Assembly (NCBI GenBank): GCA_016872495.1
Contig: VGZT01000001.1
Coordinates: forward strand, 62,001 to 126,000
Length of the DNA stretch: 64,000 nucleotides
Direction of reading: 5' to 3'
Source of the DNA: SAR202 cluster bacterium
Lineage (GTDB): Bacteria > Chloroflexota > Dehalococcoidia > Lucifugimonadales > Lucifugimonadaceae
Shown piece by piece: positions 25,055 to 34,250 of this stretch. Within the stretch, counting starts at the first letter, position 1. Every line of letters begins with the position of its first letter. A program made the translations under genes and the position numbers. The notes below the pieces were generated by a model that was not told where the DNA came from, ran no database searches, and saw only the letters and a list, made by a program, of their open reading frames with translations.

Positions 25055-26683
25055 GTGCGGCCGATCACCGATGTCGCCAGTGCGATGGGTCTCGACTGGA
25101 AGGACCTGGAGCCGTACGGCAGAGATCGTGCGAAGGTCCCGCTCGACGTCTTTCCGGTTTCCGGCAGGCGGGGCAAACTGATCGTCGTCACGGCGATAAC
25201 CCCGACACCGGCAGGCGAAGGCAAGACGACCACGTCGGTCGGCCTCGTGCAGGGCCTGGCCCGGATCGGCAAGAAGCCCGTGCTCACGATCCGCCAGCCT
25301 TCGCTGGGCCCGGTCTTCGGGAAGAAGGGCGGTGGGGCCGGCGGCGGCAAATCGACCGTTGAGCCGTCGATCGACATCAACCTGCACTTCAACGGCGACT
25401 TCCACGCGCTGGAGTCGGCCCATAACTTCCTGGCAGCGATGGCCGACAACGCCGCCAAAAATGGCAGCGTACCCGGCTTCGATGCTTCCGGTATCACGTG
25501 GCGCCGTGTGACCGACGCGGAAGACCGGGCCTTGCGCCGGGTGATTACCGGGATCGGCGGTCCGATGGAAGGGCCCTTGCGCGAAACCGGGTTCGACATT
25601 TCTGCCGCGTCCGAGGTCATGGCGATCCTGGCGCTGGCGCTCGACTACAAGGACCTGCGGTCGAGGCTCAGCAGCATCGTGGTCGGATGGACGTCCGATC
25701 GCAAGCCGGTGACGGCGGGTGACATCAAGGCTGTCGGCGCAATGATGGCGTTGCTGAAGGACGCCCTGAAGCCGAACCTGGTGCAGACGGCGGAGGGGCA
25801 GCCTGCGATCGTCCACACCGGGCCGTTCGGGAACATCGCGCACGGCTGCTCATCGATCGTCGCCGACCGCCTCGCCCTGGCCTGCGGCGATTACGTCGTG
25901 ACGGAGGCCGGATTCGGCGCAGACCTCGGATTCGAGAAGTTCATGGACATCAAGGTCCGCCAGGGCGGGGCCGAGCCGTCGGCGGCGGTGGTGGTCGTCA
26001 CGGTTCGAGGCATGAAGTGGCACGGAGGGGTGGATTTCAAAGAGCTCACCACCCCGGATGTCGATGCCGTGAAGCGCGGGACGGTGAACCTGGCGCACGC
26101 AATCAGGGTCGTAAACCACTACGGGCTGCCGGCGGTCGTTGCGATCAACCGGTTCCCCGACGACAGTCCGGCCGAAGTGGCCGCGGTAAAGGACGCGGCA
26201 AGGCAGGCCGGCTCCGTGGCCGTTGAATCAAAGGGCTTCGCCGAGGGAGGGGCCGGCATGACGGACCTGGCCACGGCGGTGGTCGAAGCGGCCAGCAGGC
26301 CGTCGAAGGTCAAGCTCCTTTACCCGGATGACCTGCCGATCAGCAAGAAGGTAGAGACACTGGCGTCCGAGCTCTACTACGCCGCCTCAGTCGACTGGGG
26401 CCCGATGACCCGTACCACGGCCCGAAGGTACCAGGACCAGGGGTGGAACTTCCCGATCTGCATGGCCAAGACTCACCTGTCGATCTCGGCCGACGCCAAA
26501 CTCAGGGGCGTCCCGAAGGGTCACGTGCTTCCAATCGGTGAATTACGCGTACTGGCAGGCGCTCGGCAGATAGTCACCCTCGTTGGTAACATCATGACGC
26601 TACCGGGATTGCCCGTTGAACCAAACGCGTGGGACATCGACTTGACCGAAGACGGGCAGGTGGTTGGGCTCCTGGGCGCATAA
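25055..26683 (+). CDS. fhs: Formate-tetrahydrofolate ligase
   Basis: Fhs makes 10-formyl-THF from formate, THF and ATP. The 542-residue protein shows the P-loop ITPTPAGEGKTTTSVGLVQGL, RQPSLGPVFGKKGGGAGGG, DINLHFNGDFHAL, NAAKNG and RVTDAEDRALR, and the C-terminal LPGLPVEPNAWDIDLTEDGQVVGL. The GTG at 25055 is chosen because the GGGGGTGA before it fits a ribosome site at five-base spacing; a GTG two codons earlier is possible. It stands 52 bases before a formate dehydrogenase gene, so formate metabolism and C1 folate entry are linked. Confidence 0.95.
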   Translation: MRPITDVASAMGLDWKDLEPYGRDRAKVPLDVFPVSGRRGKLIVVTAITPTPAGEGKTTTSVGLVQGLARIGKKPVLTIRQPSLGPVFGKKGGGAGGGKSTVEPSIDINLHFNGDFHALESAHNFLAAMADNAAKNGSVPGFDASGITWRRVTDAEDRALRRVITGIGGPMEGPLRETGFDISAASEVMAILALALDYKDLRSRLSSIVVGWTSDRKPVTAGDIKAVGAMMALLKDALKPNLVQTAEGQPAIVHTGPFGNIAHGCSSIVADRLALACGDYVVTEAGFGADLGFEKFMDIKVRQGGAEPSAAVVVVTVRGMKWHGGVDFKELTTPDVDAVKRGTVNLAHAIRVVNHYGLPAVVAINRFPDDSPAEVAAVKDAARQAGSVAVESKGFAEGGAGMTDLATAVVEAASRPSKVKLLYPDDLPISKKVETLASELYYAASVDWGPMTRTTARRYQDQGWNFPICMAKTHLSISADAKLRGVPKGHVLPIGELRVLAGARQIVTLVGNIMTLPGLPVEPNAWDIDLTEDGQVVGLLGA

Positions 26684-26735
26684 CCGACCCGCCGGGCCCG
26701 CTTTTGCAAACGCTAGTTCGAGGCAGGCAGCCCAC

Positions 26736-29498
26736 TTGACGACCGCAGCGAAACCCGGGACCACGAGCCATGCGCTCGTAGTCGTGAACGGGGCCGGTGT
26801 CCGGTACCGGGAGGGCGGGCGCGTGCTGGGCGCCCTCAAAGAAATCGGAGTAAAGGTCCCAACCCTCTGCTACGACGAGCGGGTCGGGCCGGTCGGCACC
26901 TGCCGGATGTGCCTGGTCGAAGTCGAGGTCGACGGCAGGAAGCAGACCGTCGCTTCATGCACCGCTTTCCAACAGCCCGGGATGAAGGTCGCGACCCACA
27001 CGCCGGAGTTGCGAGAGTATCGGCAAACCCTTCTGGAGTTGCTGCTATCGGAGACGCCATCTCCGAATGAGTGTCCGAAGTGCCAGTCCTTTGCGACCTG
27101 TGAATTTCACTCCGCAGTCAACGAGTACCGGGCCCGCTGGGACAGGTTCCCGCGGCTGAGGACTCGCCAGAAAGCGGCCGATCCCAACCCCTTCATCCAG
27201 CGCGACTACGACTTCTGCATCGCCTGTTACCGGTGCACGAACATCTGCAACGACTGGGAGATGGCCTCTGCGATCACGGTCCAGGGCCGGGGCCAGGACA
27301 GCCGGATCCACACGTTCTTCAACAACATGTTGCTCGAGAGCCCGTGCACCTTCTGCGGGCAGTGCGTGAATACCTGCCCGACGGGAGCGCTGACCGACCG
27401 CAAGATCGTGGGCAAGACCGACGCGAAGAAGGTCACTCGAACCAAGACGATCTGTCCCTACTGCGGCGTAGGCTGTGGGATTCACCTCCTTACCCAGGAC
27501 GGGAAGCTAATGGGCTCGGAGCCCGACTTCAGCGCGCCCAGTCGCGGCTCGCTGTGCGTCAAGGGTCAGTTCGGGTCCTGGGAGTTCGTCCGCAGCGAAG
27601 ACAGGCTCAAGTACCCGTTGATCCGGCGGGGTGGCAAGAACGGAACACTGGAAAGAGCGTCCTGGGACGAGGCCCTCGACCTGGTGGCAAGCCGTTTCAA
27701 GGAGATCATCGCCCGGGATGGACCGGATGCGATCACGTGCTGGTGCTCCGCCCGCTGCACCAACGAGTCGAACTACCTCCTCCAGAAGTTCACCCGCATC
27801 GCCCTCGGAACGAACAACGTCGATAACTGCTCACGTACTTGACACGCCCCGACGGTCGCCGGTCTGGCGGTCATGATAGGGCGAGGGGCGATGAGCAATT
27901 CGATCGAGGAGCTTGCGGGCGTCAGGTTCCTCCTGGTCGCGGGATCCAACACGACCGAAACGCACCCGGTGATTGCGCTCCGGATGAAGCGGGCGGTGAG
28001 GAACGGCGCCGGACTGGTTGTAATCGACCCGCGCAAGATCGAACTGACCCGGTTTGCCAGCCGTCATCTCCAGCTACGGGTCGGCACCGACATCGCGGTC
28101 CTCAACGCCATGGCGCACGTGATCATCAAGGAACGGCTCTACAACGCAGAATTTGTCAAGAACCGCACGGAGGGCTTCGAAGCCCTGGCGCGCCACGTCG
28201 AGTTGTACACCCCGGAGTACGCGGCCGAAGTGTCCGGACTCAAGGCCGAGGACATTGCGGCAACGGCCCGCGAGTATGCGGCTGCCTCCCCGAAGGCCGC
28301 GATCTGCTACACCGTTGGCATCACCGAGCACTCTTGCGGCACGCACAACGTCCAGGCGATCGCCAATCTCGCGATGCTGTGCGGCAACTTCGGGCAGCCC
28401 AACTCCGGCGTGAACCCGCTGCGCGGCCAGAACAACGTGCAGGGGACCGGCGACATGGGCGCCATTCCGACCGACCTGCCCGGATACCAGAAGCTGGAGA
28501 AGCCCGAGGTTCGCGCCAAATTCGAGAAGGCATGGGGGGTCACATTGCCCCGCAGGCGCGGCGTCACCAAGATCACGGCCATTGATCAGATGTTGCGCGG
28601 CAAGATGAAGGCCGTGTACATCATGGGCGAGAACACGGTTGTTTCCGACCCCAATGCTACGCACGTCGAGCATGCGCTCAAGAAGGTCGACTTCCTGGTC
28701 GTGCAGGACATCTTCCTGACTGAGACGGCCAGAATCGCGGACGTCGTGCTGCCCGGCGCCGCGTTTGCCGAGACCGAGGGGACGTTCGCGAACAGCGAGC
28801 GTCGGGTCCAGCGGGTGCGCAAGGCCGTGGAGCCCCCGGGGGAAGCGATGGCCGACTGGCAGATCATCCTCGAGTTGTTCAAGCGGATGGGGCATCCGCA
28901 GAAGGCAACGGAGCCGAAGGAGATTTGGAAGGAGGCGGCGTCGCTCGCCCCGATCCTCTCCGGAATCACGTACGAACGCTTGGATAAGGAGGGCGGGCTG
29001 CAGTGGCCGTGTCCGACCCCGGACCACCCGGGCACGGTCTACCTGCACACTGACGAGTTCTCAACGGGCCAGCCGGGGTTCTTCGCTCCAGTGGACCACA
29101 TACCGCCCGCGGAGGAGCCAGACCCGGAGTATCCGCTCGTGTTGACCACGGGCAGGCGTCGAGTCACCTACCACACCGGGACCCAGACGAGCCGGGCCAG
29201 CGGCTTCGAGCTCCTGGTTCCTCATGAGTGGGCGGAAATCAACCCGCACGACGCTGAGGGCGTCGGCATCGAGGACGGGGAGAGGATCGTGGTGGCGTCG
29301 CGTCGCGGCAGGGTCGAAGTGCCCGCCAAGGTGACCGACCGTTCGCCGCGGGGCGTGGTCTTCATGAGTTTTGCATTCCCGGAGCTGACACATACGAATG
29401 TGCTGACCAACGACGCCTTCGACTTCATCACCGAGACGCCCGAGTTCAAGGCATGCGCTGTGAAGATCGAAAAGTTGGCGGCGCCGGCCGCCGACTGA
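26736..29498 (+). CDS. fdhA: Selenocysteine-containing formate dehydrogenase alpha subunit (in-frame TGA at 27840-27842)
   Basis: The frame from a TTG at 26736 to 29498 is open except for a TGA at 27840-27842 (codon 369), giving 920 residues if it is read as selenocysteine. Around it the sequence reads NNVDNCSRT-U-HAPTVAGLA, the exact place of the catalytic Sec/Cys of FdhA. Domains in order: an N-terminal 2Fe-2S NuoG-like ferredoxin (VPTLCYDERVGPVGTCRMC), a His-Cys cluster (NECPKCQSFATCEFH), two 4Fe-4S clusters (CIACYRCTNICND, CTFCGQCVNTCP), then the molybdopterin part (CPYCGVGCGIHL with SLCVKGQFGSWE) and the C-terminal dinucleotide-binding domain. A SECIS hairpin follows the TGA. The gene follows fhs. 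No beta/gamma NADH-reducing subunit is adjacent. A frameshift or split gene is unlikely because both halves are complete and in one frame. Confidence 0.93.
27845..27883 (+). promoter_or_regulatory. Bacterial SECIS element of fdhA
   Basis: Two-part hairpin immediately after the Sec codon. The lower stem is CGCCC (27845-27849) with GGGCG (27879-27883), the upper stem is CGCC (27857-27860) with GGCG (27866-27869), prolonged by two G-T wobbles and a G-C pair, and the apical loop is GGTCT (27861-27865). The loop sequence GGTCT and its distance of 18 bases from the TGA are the same as those of the E. coli fdhF SECIS as I remember it. It would recruit SelB at the ribosome. Confidence 0.9.
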
Positions 29499-29505
29499 GC
29501 ACGCG

Positions 29506-30657
29506 TTACCAGGCGGTGCTTGCTTCGGCGACCCGCTGCGCTACCCCGGGGACATCGCTGCACCAGCGCGTCACCGTAACCGTGCGACGCTCGGGGTCGA
29601 TCACGATCGAATTTCCGCCGGCGCCCGACGCCGCGAACGCGGACTCGGGCAGCTGCTTTCCGTATCGCTTGTGCCGGGTGTTGAGCCACCACATGAACCC
29701 GTAGTTCGGATTCAGCGGACAGGGCTCGCGCATCATCTTCAGCCAGGCCTCCGAAAAGACCGGAGTGCTAAGCCTGCGGCTCTTGCCGGAAGGGTCCGCC
29801 GGGTTCCAGATCGCCCGGTTCAGAAACAGCAGACCGAAGCGGGCGTGGTCGTAGGCGTTGATCCAGAGGCCGCCGCCCCAGTGCGCTCCTCCGGACACGG
29901 ACTCTATCGAACGGCCGTCCGCGAGTTCGATGGTCGAGTGGCTGCCATAGCCGTGCCACTCCCAGGTCGTTGTGGCCCCGATCGGGTCCATGACCAGCCG
30001 TTTCAGGACCGCCGGCAGTGGCTCATTCCAGACGCGCAGCAGCGCGAGGGCGAGGCGATTGACCCTGACATCGTTGTATTCCCAGTGCTCACCCGGCGCT
30101 TTGCGGACATCCCGCCCGGGCTGGTCGCCGGAGTCCTGGAGGCCACGGTTCCAGTCGACCGTGTCGGGGATGCCGAAGAGCTTGCCCTCCCATTCGGAGG
30201 TCTGCTGCAACAGGTGGCGCCACGTGATGCGATTGTTGTGCGGGGGCGCGAATCCGCCGTCCGTGACGTAGTCCGCGACCCGGTCGTCGACGTCCCGGAT
30301 CAGGCCGCGTTGCAGGGCGAGGCCAGCAACTGCTGAGAGGTAGCTCTTTGTGGCGCTGAAAGTGACTTCAACCCGCTCCGGATCCCCCCACTCCGCCACG
30401 ACGTAACCGTTTTTCAGGACCAGGCCAGACGGTCCTCCCCGTGGCTTCATCGGACCCAGTTTCTGGTCGAACGGTGGCTTGTCGTTCGATACGTTTACGC
30501 CGTTCAGATCGCGCGGCCATGGCATGTCGTGGGCCTGCGCGTAGCTGACGGCCTCCCTGAGCCTCGCTGGATCGAGCTCAAGTCGCTCGGGTGGCAGGCG
30601 CTCCCAGGCTGCGGTCGCGCCCTTGGGGGGAAGATAGCCGGCCAGCGTCGTGGTCAC
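29506..30657 (-). CDS. Beta-lactamase-family serine hydrolase
   Basis: A 383-residue class C beta-lactamase/penicillin-binding-fold hydrolase (DD-peptidase or esterase type). The nucleophile motif SxxK reads SATK (in VTFSATKSYL), the YxN motif is YND in EHWEYNDVRVN, and a Trp-rich segment (GGGLWINAYDHARFGLLFLN) corresponds to the usual region before the HxG-type motif. There is no signal peptide, so it is probably cytoplasmic. The start is a GTG with GGAG upstream. Substrate unknown. It converges with fdhA, leaving seven bases between the stops. Confidence 0.85.
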   Translation of the reverse strand: MTTTLAGYLPPKGATAAWERLPPERLELDPARLREAVSYAQAHDMPWPRDLNGVNVSNDKPPFDQKLGPMKPRGGPSGLVLKNGYVVAEWGDPERVEVTFSATKSYLSAVAGLALQRGLIRDVDDRVADYVTDGGFAPPHNNRITWRHLLQQTSEWEGKLFGIPDTVDWNRGLQDSGDQPGRDVRKAPGEHWEYNDVRVNRLALALLRVWNEPLPAVLKRLVMDPIGATTTWEWHGYGSHSTIELADGRSIESVSGGAHWGGGLWINAYDHARFGLLFLNRAIWNPADPSGKSRRLSTPVFSEAWLKMMREPCPLNPNYGFMWWLNTRHKRYGKQLPESAFAASGAGGNSIVIDPERRTVTVTRWCSDVPGVAQRVAEASTAW

Positions 30658-30730
30658 TATGCTCCTCCGATGATCTCCCCGAGAGACCCGGGCAGATCGA
30701 TCCGGTTCGCTTCGATTGGGCCGGCGCTCG

Positions 30731-31435
30731 TCAGGCCTTCGCCGGCGTCTTCATCGGGCTGAACATCGAGCTCAGGATCACCGCGCCGTCGATGCCACCG
30801 AGTAGCGTTTCGACGCACCTCTCCGGATGGGGCATCATTCCAAGAACGTTGCCCCGCTCGTTCATGATCCCGGCGATGTTACCAATCGACCCGTTGGGGT
30901 TGGCTCCTGGCGTGACCTTGCCGTCCTCGGCGCAGTAACGGAACAGGATCCGGCGCTCACGCTCGAGCTCGTCGATCGTCTCCGGATCGGCCGTGTAGTT
31001 CCCTTCGCCGTGCGAAATCGGGACCCTGAGTACCTGGCCCTTCCTCGCAGTGTGGGTGAATCGAGTCTCGTTGTTTTCTACGCGCAAGTTGACCCACGAG
31101 CAACGGAACTCGAGGTGGTCGTTCATCATCAGCTGGCCGGGCAGCAAGCCGGCCTCGCAAAGGATCTGGAAGCCGTTGCAGATACCGATCACCAGCTTCC
31201 CCTGCGCGGCATGCGCTGCCACCGACTCCATGACCGGCGAGAACCGCGCGATCGCGCCGCAACGTAGATAGTCGCCGTAGGAGAAGCCTCCCGGGAGCAC
31301 GATCGCGTCGAAGCGATCGATATCACGGTCCTTGTGCCAGACGTATTCGGCCTGCTGGCCCAGCACCTTTTCGAGGGCGTGGTGACAGTCGACGTCACTC
31401 CACGTTCCCGGAAACACCACGATGCCGAAGCGCAT
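30731..31435 (-). CDS. purQ: Phosphoribosylformylglycinamidine synthase glutaminase subunit
   Basis: PurQ is the amidotransferase subunit of FGAM synthase in purine synthesis; it supplies ammonia to PurL. The 234-residue protein shows the catalytic Cys in [33 protein letters not shown] at the start, [16 protein letters not shown] and the terminal His/Glu pair in [16 protein letters not shown] precedes the ATG. A TACAAT at 31474-31479 on the complement is a possible -10. No purL or purS is adjacent. Confidence 0.94.
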   Translation of the reverse strand: MRFGIVVFPGTWSDVDCHHALEKVLGQQAEYVWHKDRDIDRFDAIVLPGGFSYGDYLRCGAIARFSPVMESVAAHAAQGKLVIGICNGFQILCEAGLLPGQLMMNDHLEFRCSWVNLRVENNETRFTHTARKGQVLRVPISHGEGNYTADPETIDELERERRILFRYCAEDGKVTPGANPNGSIGNIAGIMNERGNVLGMMPHPERCVETLLGGIDGAVILSSMFSPMKTPAKA

Positions 31436-31484
31436 GTCCCCTCCAGTGCGGACTCCGGATGCGAAGCTTAGCCATTGTAGTGGG

Positions 31485-31516
31485 AAGGAAAAGAAAAGGC
31501 CCTCCGATGGAGGGCC
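31485..31516 (-). terminator. Rho-independent terminator of rpsU
   Basis: On the minus strand GGCCCTCC and GGAGGGCC form an 8-bp stem with a three-base loop (31498-31516), followed by a T-rich tail CTTTTCTTTTCC. It lies 27 bases after the rpsU stop and before purQ. Confidence 0.85.
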
Positions 31517-31543
31517 ATTCTCGACCGCCAGTCAGGCGGAACG

Positions 31544-31738
31544 TCAGGCGTTCTTGCGCTGCGTCTTAACGCTCTTGCGGAGCTTGGCCGCGGCCTTCTT
31601 CTTCTTGAGGGCGCTTGGCTTCGTGAAGTGCTGCCGCCGCCGCGTCTTGGAGATTATCCCCTCTTCCTGGACGCGCTTGGTGAACCGCTTAAGTAGACTC
31701 TCAAAGCTTTCGCCGTCAGCGGCGCGAACCTCTGCCAA
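31544..31738 (-). CDS. rpsU: Ribosomal protein bS21
   Basis: A 64-residue protein of the bS21 family: AEVRAADGESFESLLKRFTK is the family start and the C-terminus is very basic (KKKKAAAKLRKSVKTQRK). The TTG at 31738 has AGGAG nine bases upstream and gives the normal S21 N-terminus; the upstream in-frame ATG at 31786 would add 16 unrelated residues. It has its own promoter and terminator. Confidence 0.9.
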   Translation of the reverse strand: MAEVRAADGESFESLLKRFTKRVQEEGIISKTRRRQHFTKPSALKKKKAAAKLRKSVKTQRKNA

Positions 31739-31817
31739 GTAGCTTGCTCCTGTGGTTAGCCCGGTACTCGCGCGCCGTCCACTCAATGTGCGACGGTGCG
31801 TTCTTATTCAAATAAAT

Positions 31818-31847
31818 AGTTTAGGTTCGACCGAAGCGCGGGGTCAA
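31818..31847 (-). promoter_or_regulatory. Promoter of rpsU
   Basis: On the minus strand TTGACC (31847-31842) is followed after 18 bases by TAAACT (31823-31818). It lies about 80 bases before the rpsU start. Confidence 0.65.
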
Positions 31848-31940
31848 GGATGCCGGATGGCCTGGCAGTGATTCCGAATCTGGCGCCTGGCGATCCCGGT
31901 CAACCCGCCGGTTCAAGCTGACAGGCAGCCGGAGGAGCGG

Positions 31941-33446
31941 CTAACCCGGTTTCCGGGCCGGCATCAGTACCGCGAGGGCGAATTGCAGCCGGCGCAGACA
32001 GGCGTCGCGGCCCAGCACTTCCATGGTTTCGAACAGCGGCGGCGCCACTTTCTTGGCGGTCAGCGCTACTCGCAGCGACCCGAACAGCTGACCGGTCTTG
32101 ATACCCAGTTCCTCAGTCAATGCGCGGAACTGCGCGTCGAGCGAAGCGTGCTCGAATGGGTCGGCCGCCTTGAGGAGGCTGATCGAGCGCTCGAATGCTG
32201 CAGCAGTTGACTCGACTGTCATGCCCTTCTGGACTATCTCGGCGGGGGCCGGATCCACGCGATCGACGTATAGGAAGTCGATCATCTCGCCGATGCGGAC
32301 CTGGTCGGCGCCGCGCAGGGTCTTAAGGCGGTCCTGCACCAGGGGCACTACTCTGGCCAGGCGGGCCAGGTCGAGCGGACGCGTTGCACTGGCCGGCAGG
32401 CCACTGTCTTCCGCCTCGAGGAAAGGGGCCACCCGCGTCGCAAGGTCGGCCGGATTCAACTGGCGCATGTACACGCCGTTCATCCACTCCAGCTTCTGCT
32501 TGTCGAAGATCGCCGGCGACTTCTGGATCCGTTCCAGTGAAAAGGCCTGGACGACCTCGGCACGCGCCATGAGTTCGCGGTCATCGCCGGGCGACCAGCC
32601 CATCAGCGCAAGGAAATTGAATAGCGCCTCGGACAACACGCCGGATTCTTCGAACTCCTGTACGGTCGTCGCGCCGTGCCGTTTGCTCAGCTTTGAGCGA
32701 TCGGGGGCCAGCAGAAGCGGCAGGTGAACCATGGAGGGCATCTGGTACCCGAGTTTTTCGTGGATAAGGATGTGGCGGGGGGTGCTGGCGATCCACTCCT
32801 CGCCGCGCAGCACATGTGAGATCTTCATCTCGTGGTCGTCGACCACCACCGCCAGGTGGTATGTCGGCAGGCCGTCTGACTTCATGATCACGAAGTCGCT
32901 TATCGTCGACCAGCTGAAGGTCACTTCGCCGCGGACTACGTCAGTGAATGACACCTCCCCGACCGGGGGGACCTTCATGCGTGTGACAACGTCGGCGCCG
33001 GCTTGCTTCGCCTTCAGGAGTTCGCCATGGTCACGCCGGCGGCAGCGGCCGTCGTAGCCGGGCGCGAGCTTCATCGCTTCCTGTTTCTTGCGGACCTCTT
33101 CGAGGCGTTCCGGCGAGCAGTCGCACAGGTAGGCGGCGCCGGCCTCGATCAGGCGGTCGGTCGCGGCCTGGTAGAGCTCGCGGCGCTCCGACTGGACGTA
33201 CGGCGCGTGTGGCCCGCCAACGTCCGGGCCCTCGTCCCAGTCCAGGCCCAGCCACCGGAGGCCATGGGCTATGTAGTCCCTCGCCTCGGCGACGAACCTC
33301 GCCTGGTCGGTGTCCTCGATGCGCAGGACGAACTGGCCGCCCATCTTGCGGGCGAACACCCAGTCGTAGAGCGCGGTCCGTACATTTCCTACATGCAGTG
33401 CGCCGGTAGGGCTCGGGGCAAAACGTACCCGAACGTCGTTAACCAT
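31941..33446 (-). CDS. gltX: Glutamyl-tRNA synthetase
   Basis: A 501-residue class I synthetase. The nucleotide-binding HIGH-type motif is HVGN (residues 18-21) in RFAPSPTGALHVGNVRTAL, and the KMSKS loop reads KLSKRHG in LLLAPDRSKLSKRHGATT. FVLRIEDTDQARF is also typical. Its length matches the discriminating or non-discriminating enzyme; which cannot be told. The ATG overlaps the end of the bicupin gene by eight bases. Confidence 0.95.
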   Translation of the reverse strand: MVNDVRVRFAPSPTGALHVGNVRTALYDWVFARKMGGQFVLRIEDTDQARFVAEARDYIAHGLRWLGLDWDEGPDVGGPHAPYVQSERRELYQAATDRLIEAGAAYLCDCSPERLEEVRKKQEAMKLAPGYDGRCRRRDHGELLKAKQAGADVVTRMKVPPVGEVSFTDVVRGEVTFSWSTISDFVIMKSDGLPTYHLAVVVDDHEMKISHVLRGEEWIASTPRHILIHEKLGYQMPSMVHLPLLLAPDRSKLSKRHGATTVQEFEESGVLSEALFNFLALMGWSPGDDRELMARAEVVQAFSLERIQKSPAIFDKQKLEWMNGVYMRQLNPADLATRVAPFLEAEDSGLPASATRPLDLARLARVVPLVQDRLKTLRGADQVRIGEMIDFLYVDRVDPAPAEIVQKGMTVESTAAAFERSISLLKAADPFEHASLDAQFRALTEELGIKTGQLFGSLRVALTAKKVAPPLFETMEVLGRDACLRRLQFALAVLMPARKPG

Positions 33447-34197
33447 TCTCGGTGAAGATGTGACGGGGACCCGGGATGGTCACGGCGAGACGAATCGATG
33501 GCTCGTTCCCGAGCGTTCGAATCGCGTGCTTCTGCCCGGCCGGTGCGAACACGATGTCCTTCTTCTTGACGCGGATCGGCTCGGCGTCGCCGATCTTCCA
33601 CTCCAGCTCGCCCTTGAGGACTACCCACCATTCGTCGAAGTCGGGGTGCCAGTGTGGCTTGTTCGACTCGCCCGGGAGCTGGTAGATCATGTTTGCCCGG
33701 TTGCGAGTGTCGAGCACGACCTCTTCCGCCCAGCCCTTCTGCGTGCCGTGCCGTTTCAGCATGAAATCCAGGGGCGTGTGGATCATGTTGGCCGGCGTCC
33801 AGTCGGTGGGTATGGGCAGCAGCCGTGACGGCGGCACGCCCTTGAGGTCGTGATTGCTGTCCGGTTTTGACACCGCGAGTCGGAAGGTCTGGACCTTCCC
33901 CTTTGGCTGGATGTCGTGGCGCTGGCCGCATGGGGCGATCACGATACCGCCTTCCCTTGCCGTGAACGGCGCCCATTCGCCCGTCTGCCATTGGATTTCG
34001 CCGCCGAGCTCGATCCACCATTCGTTGAAGTCGGGGTGCAGATGGGGGTCGGGCGGCGTGCCGGGCGGCGCCGAGATCAGGATGATCTTGTTGCGGCCGT
34101 CGTTGAATAACTGCTCGGCCCATCGCTCCTTGCCAGTGTGGCGGGCGACGATCTCGTCGAAGCGGTAGACCAGGCGTGCGGTTGTCTGCGTCGTCAT
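33439..34197 (-). CDS. Bicupin-domain protein
   Basis: A 252-residue protein with two cupin barrels. Each has a similar metal-type block: HLHPDFNEWWIELGGEIQW in the first half and HWHPDFDEWWVVLKGELEW in the second, so the two halves appear to be internal duplicates. Later His residues (GQRHDI, GQKHAI) complete the metal site in each. The ATG at 34197 is preferred to an upstream in-frame ATG because it begins the first domain. Substrate is unknown. It is transcribed with gltX. Confidence 0.85.
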   Translation of the reverse strand: MTTQTTARLVYRFDEIVARHTGKERWAEQLFNDGRNKIILISAPPGTPPDPHLHPDFNEWWIELGGEIQWQTGEWAPFTAREGGIVIAPCGQRHDIQPKGKVQTFRLAVSKPDSNHDLKGVPPSRLLPIPTDWTPANMIHTPLDFMLKRHGTQKGWAEEVVLDTRNRANMIYQLPGESNKPHWHPDFDEWWVVLKGELEWKIGDAEPIRVKKKDIVFAPAGQKHAIRTLGNEPSIRLAVTIPGPRHIFTENG

Positions 34198-34250
34198 TTC
34201 ACCAGTCCCTGGATTCTCGTATGGGTCACGAGTATAAGGGCCACCATCGG

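Noticed and set aside
27840-27843. TGA in fdhA as a true stop, with a split gene or frameshift
   Set aside because: Both halves are in one frame, the TGA falls at the catalytic Sec/Cys site, a SECIS hairpin follows and selA is present.
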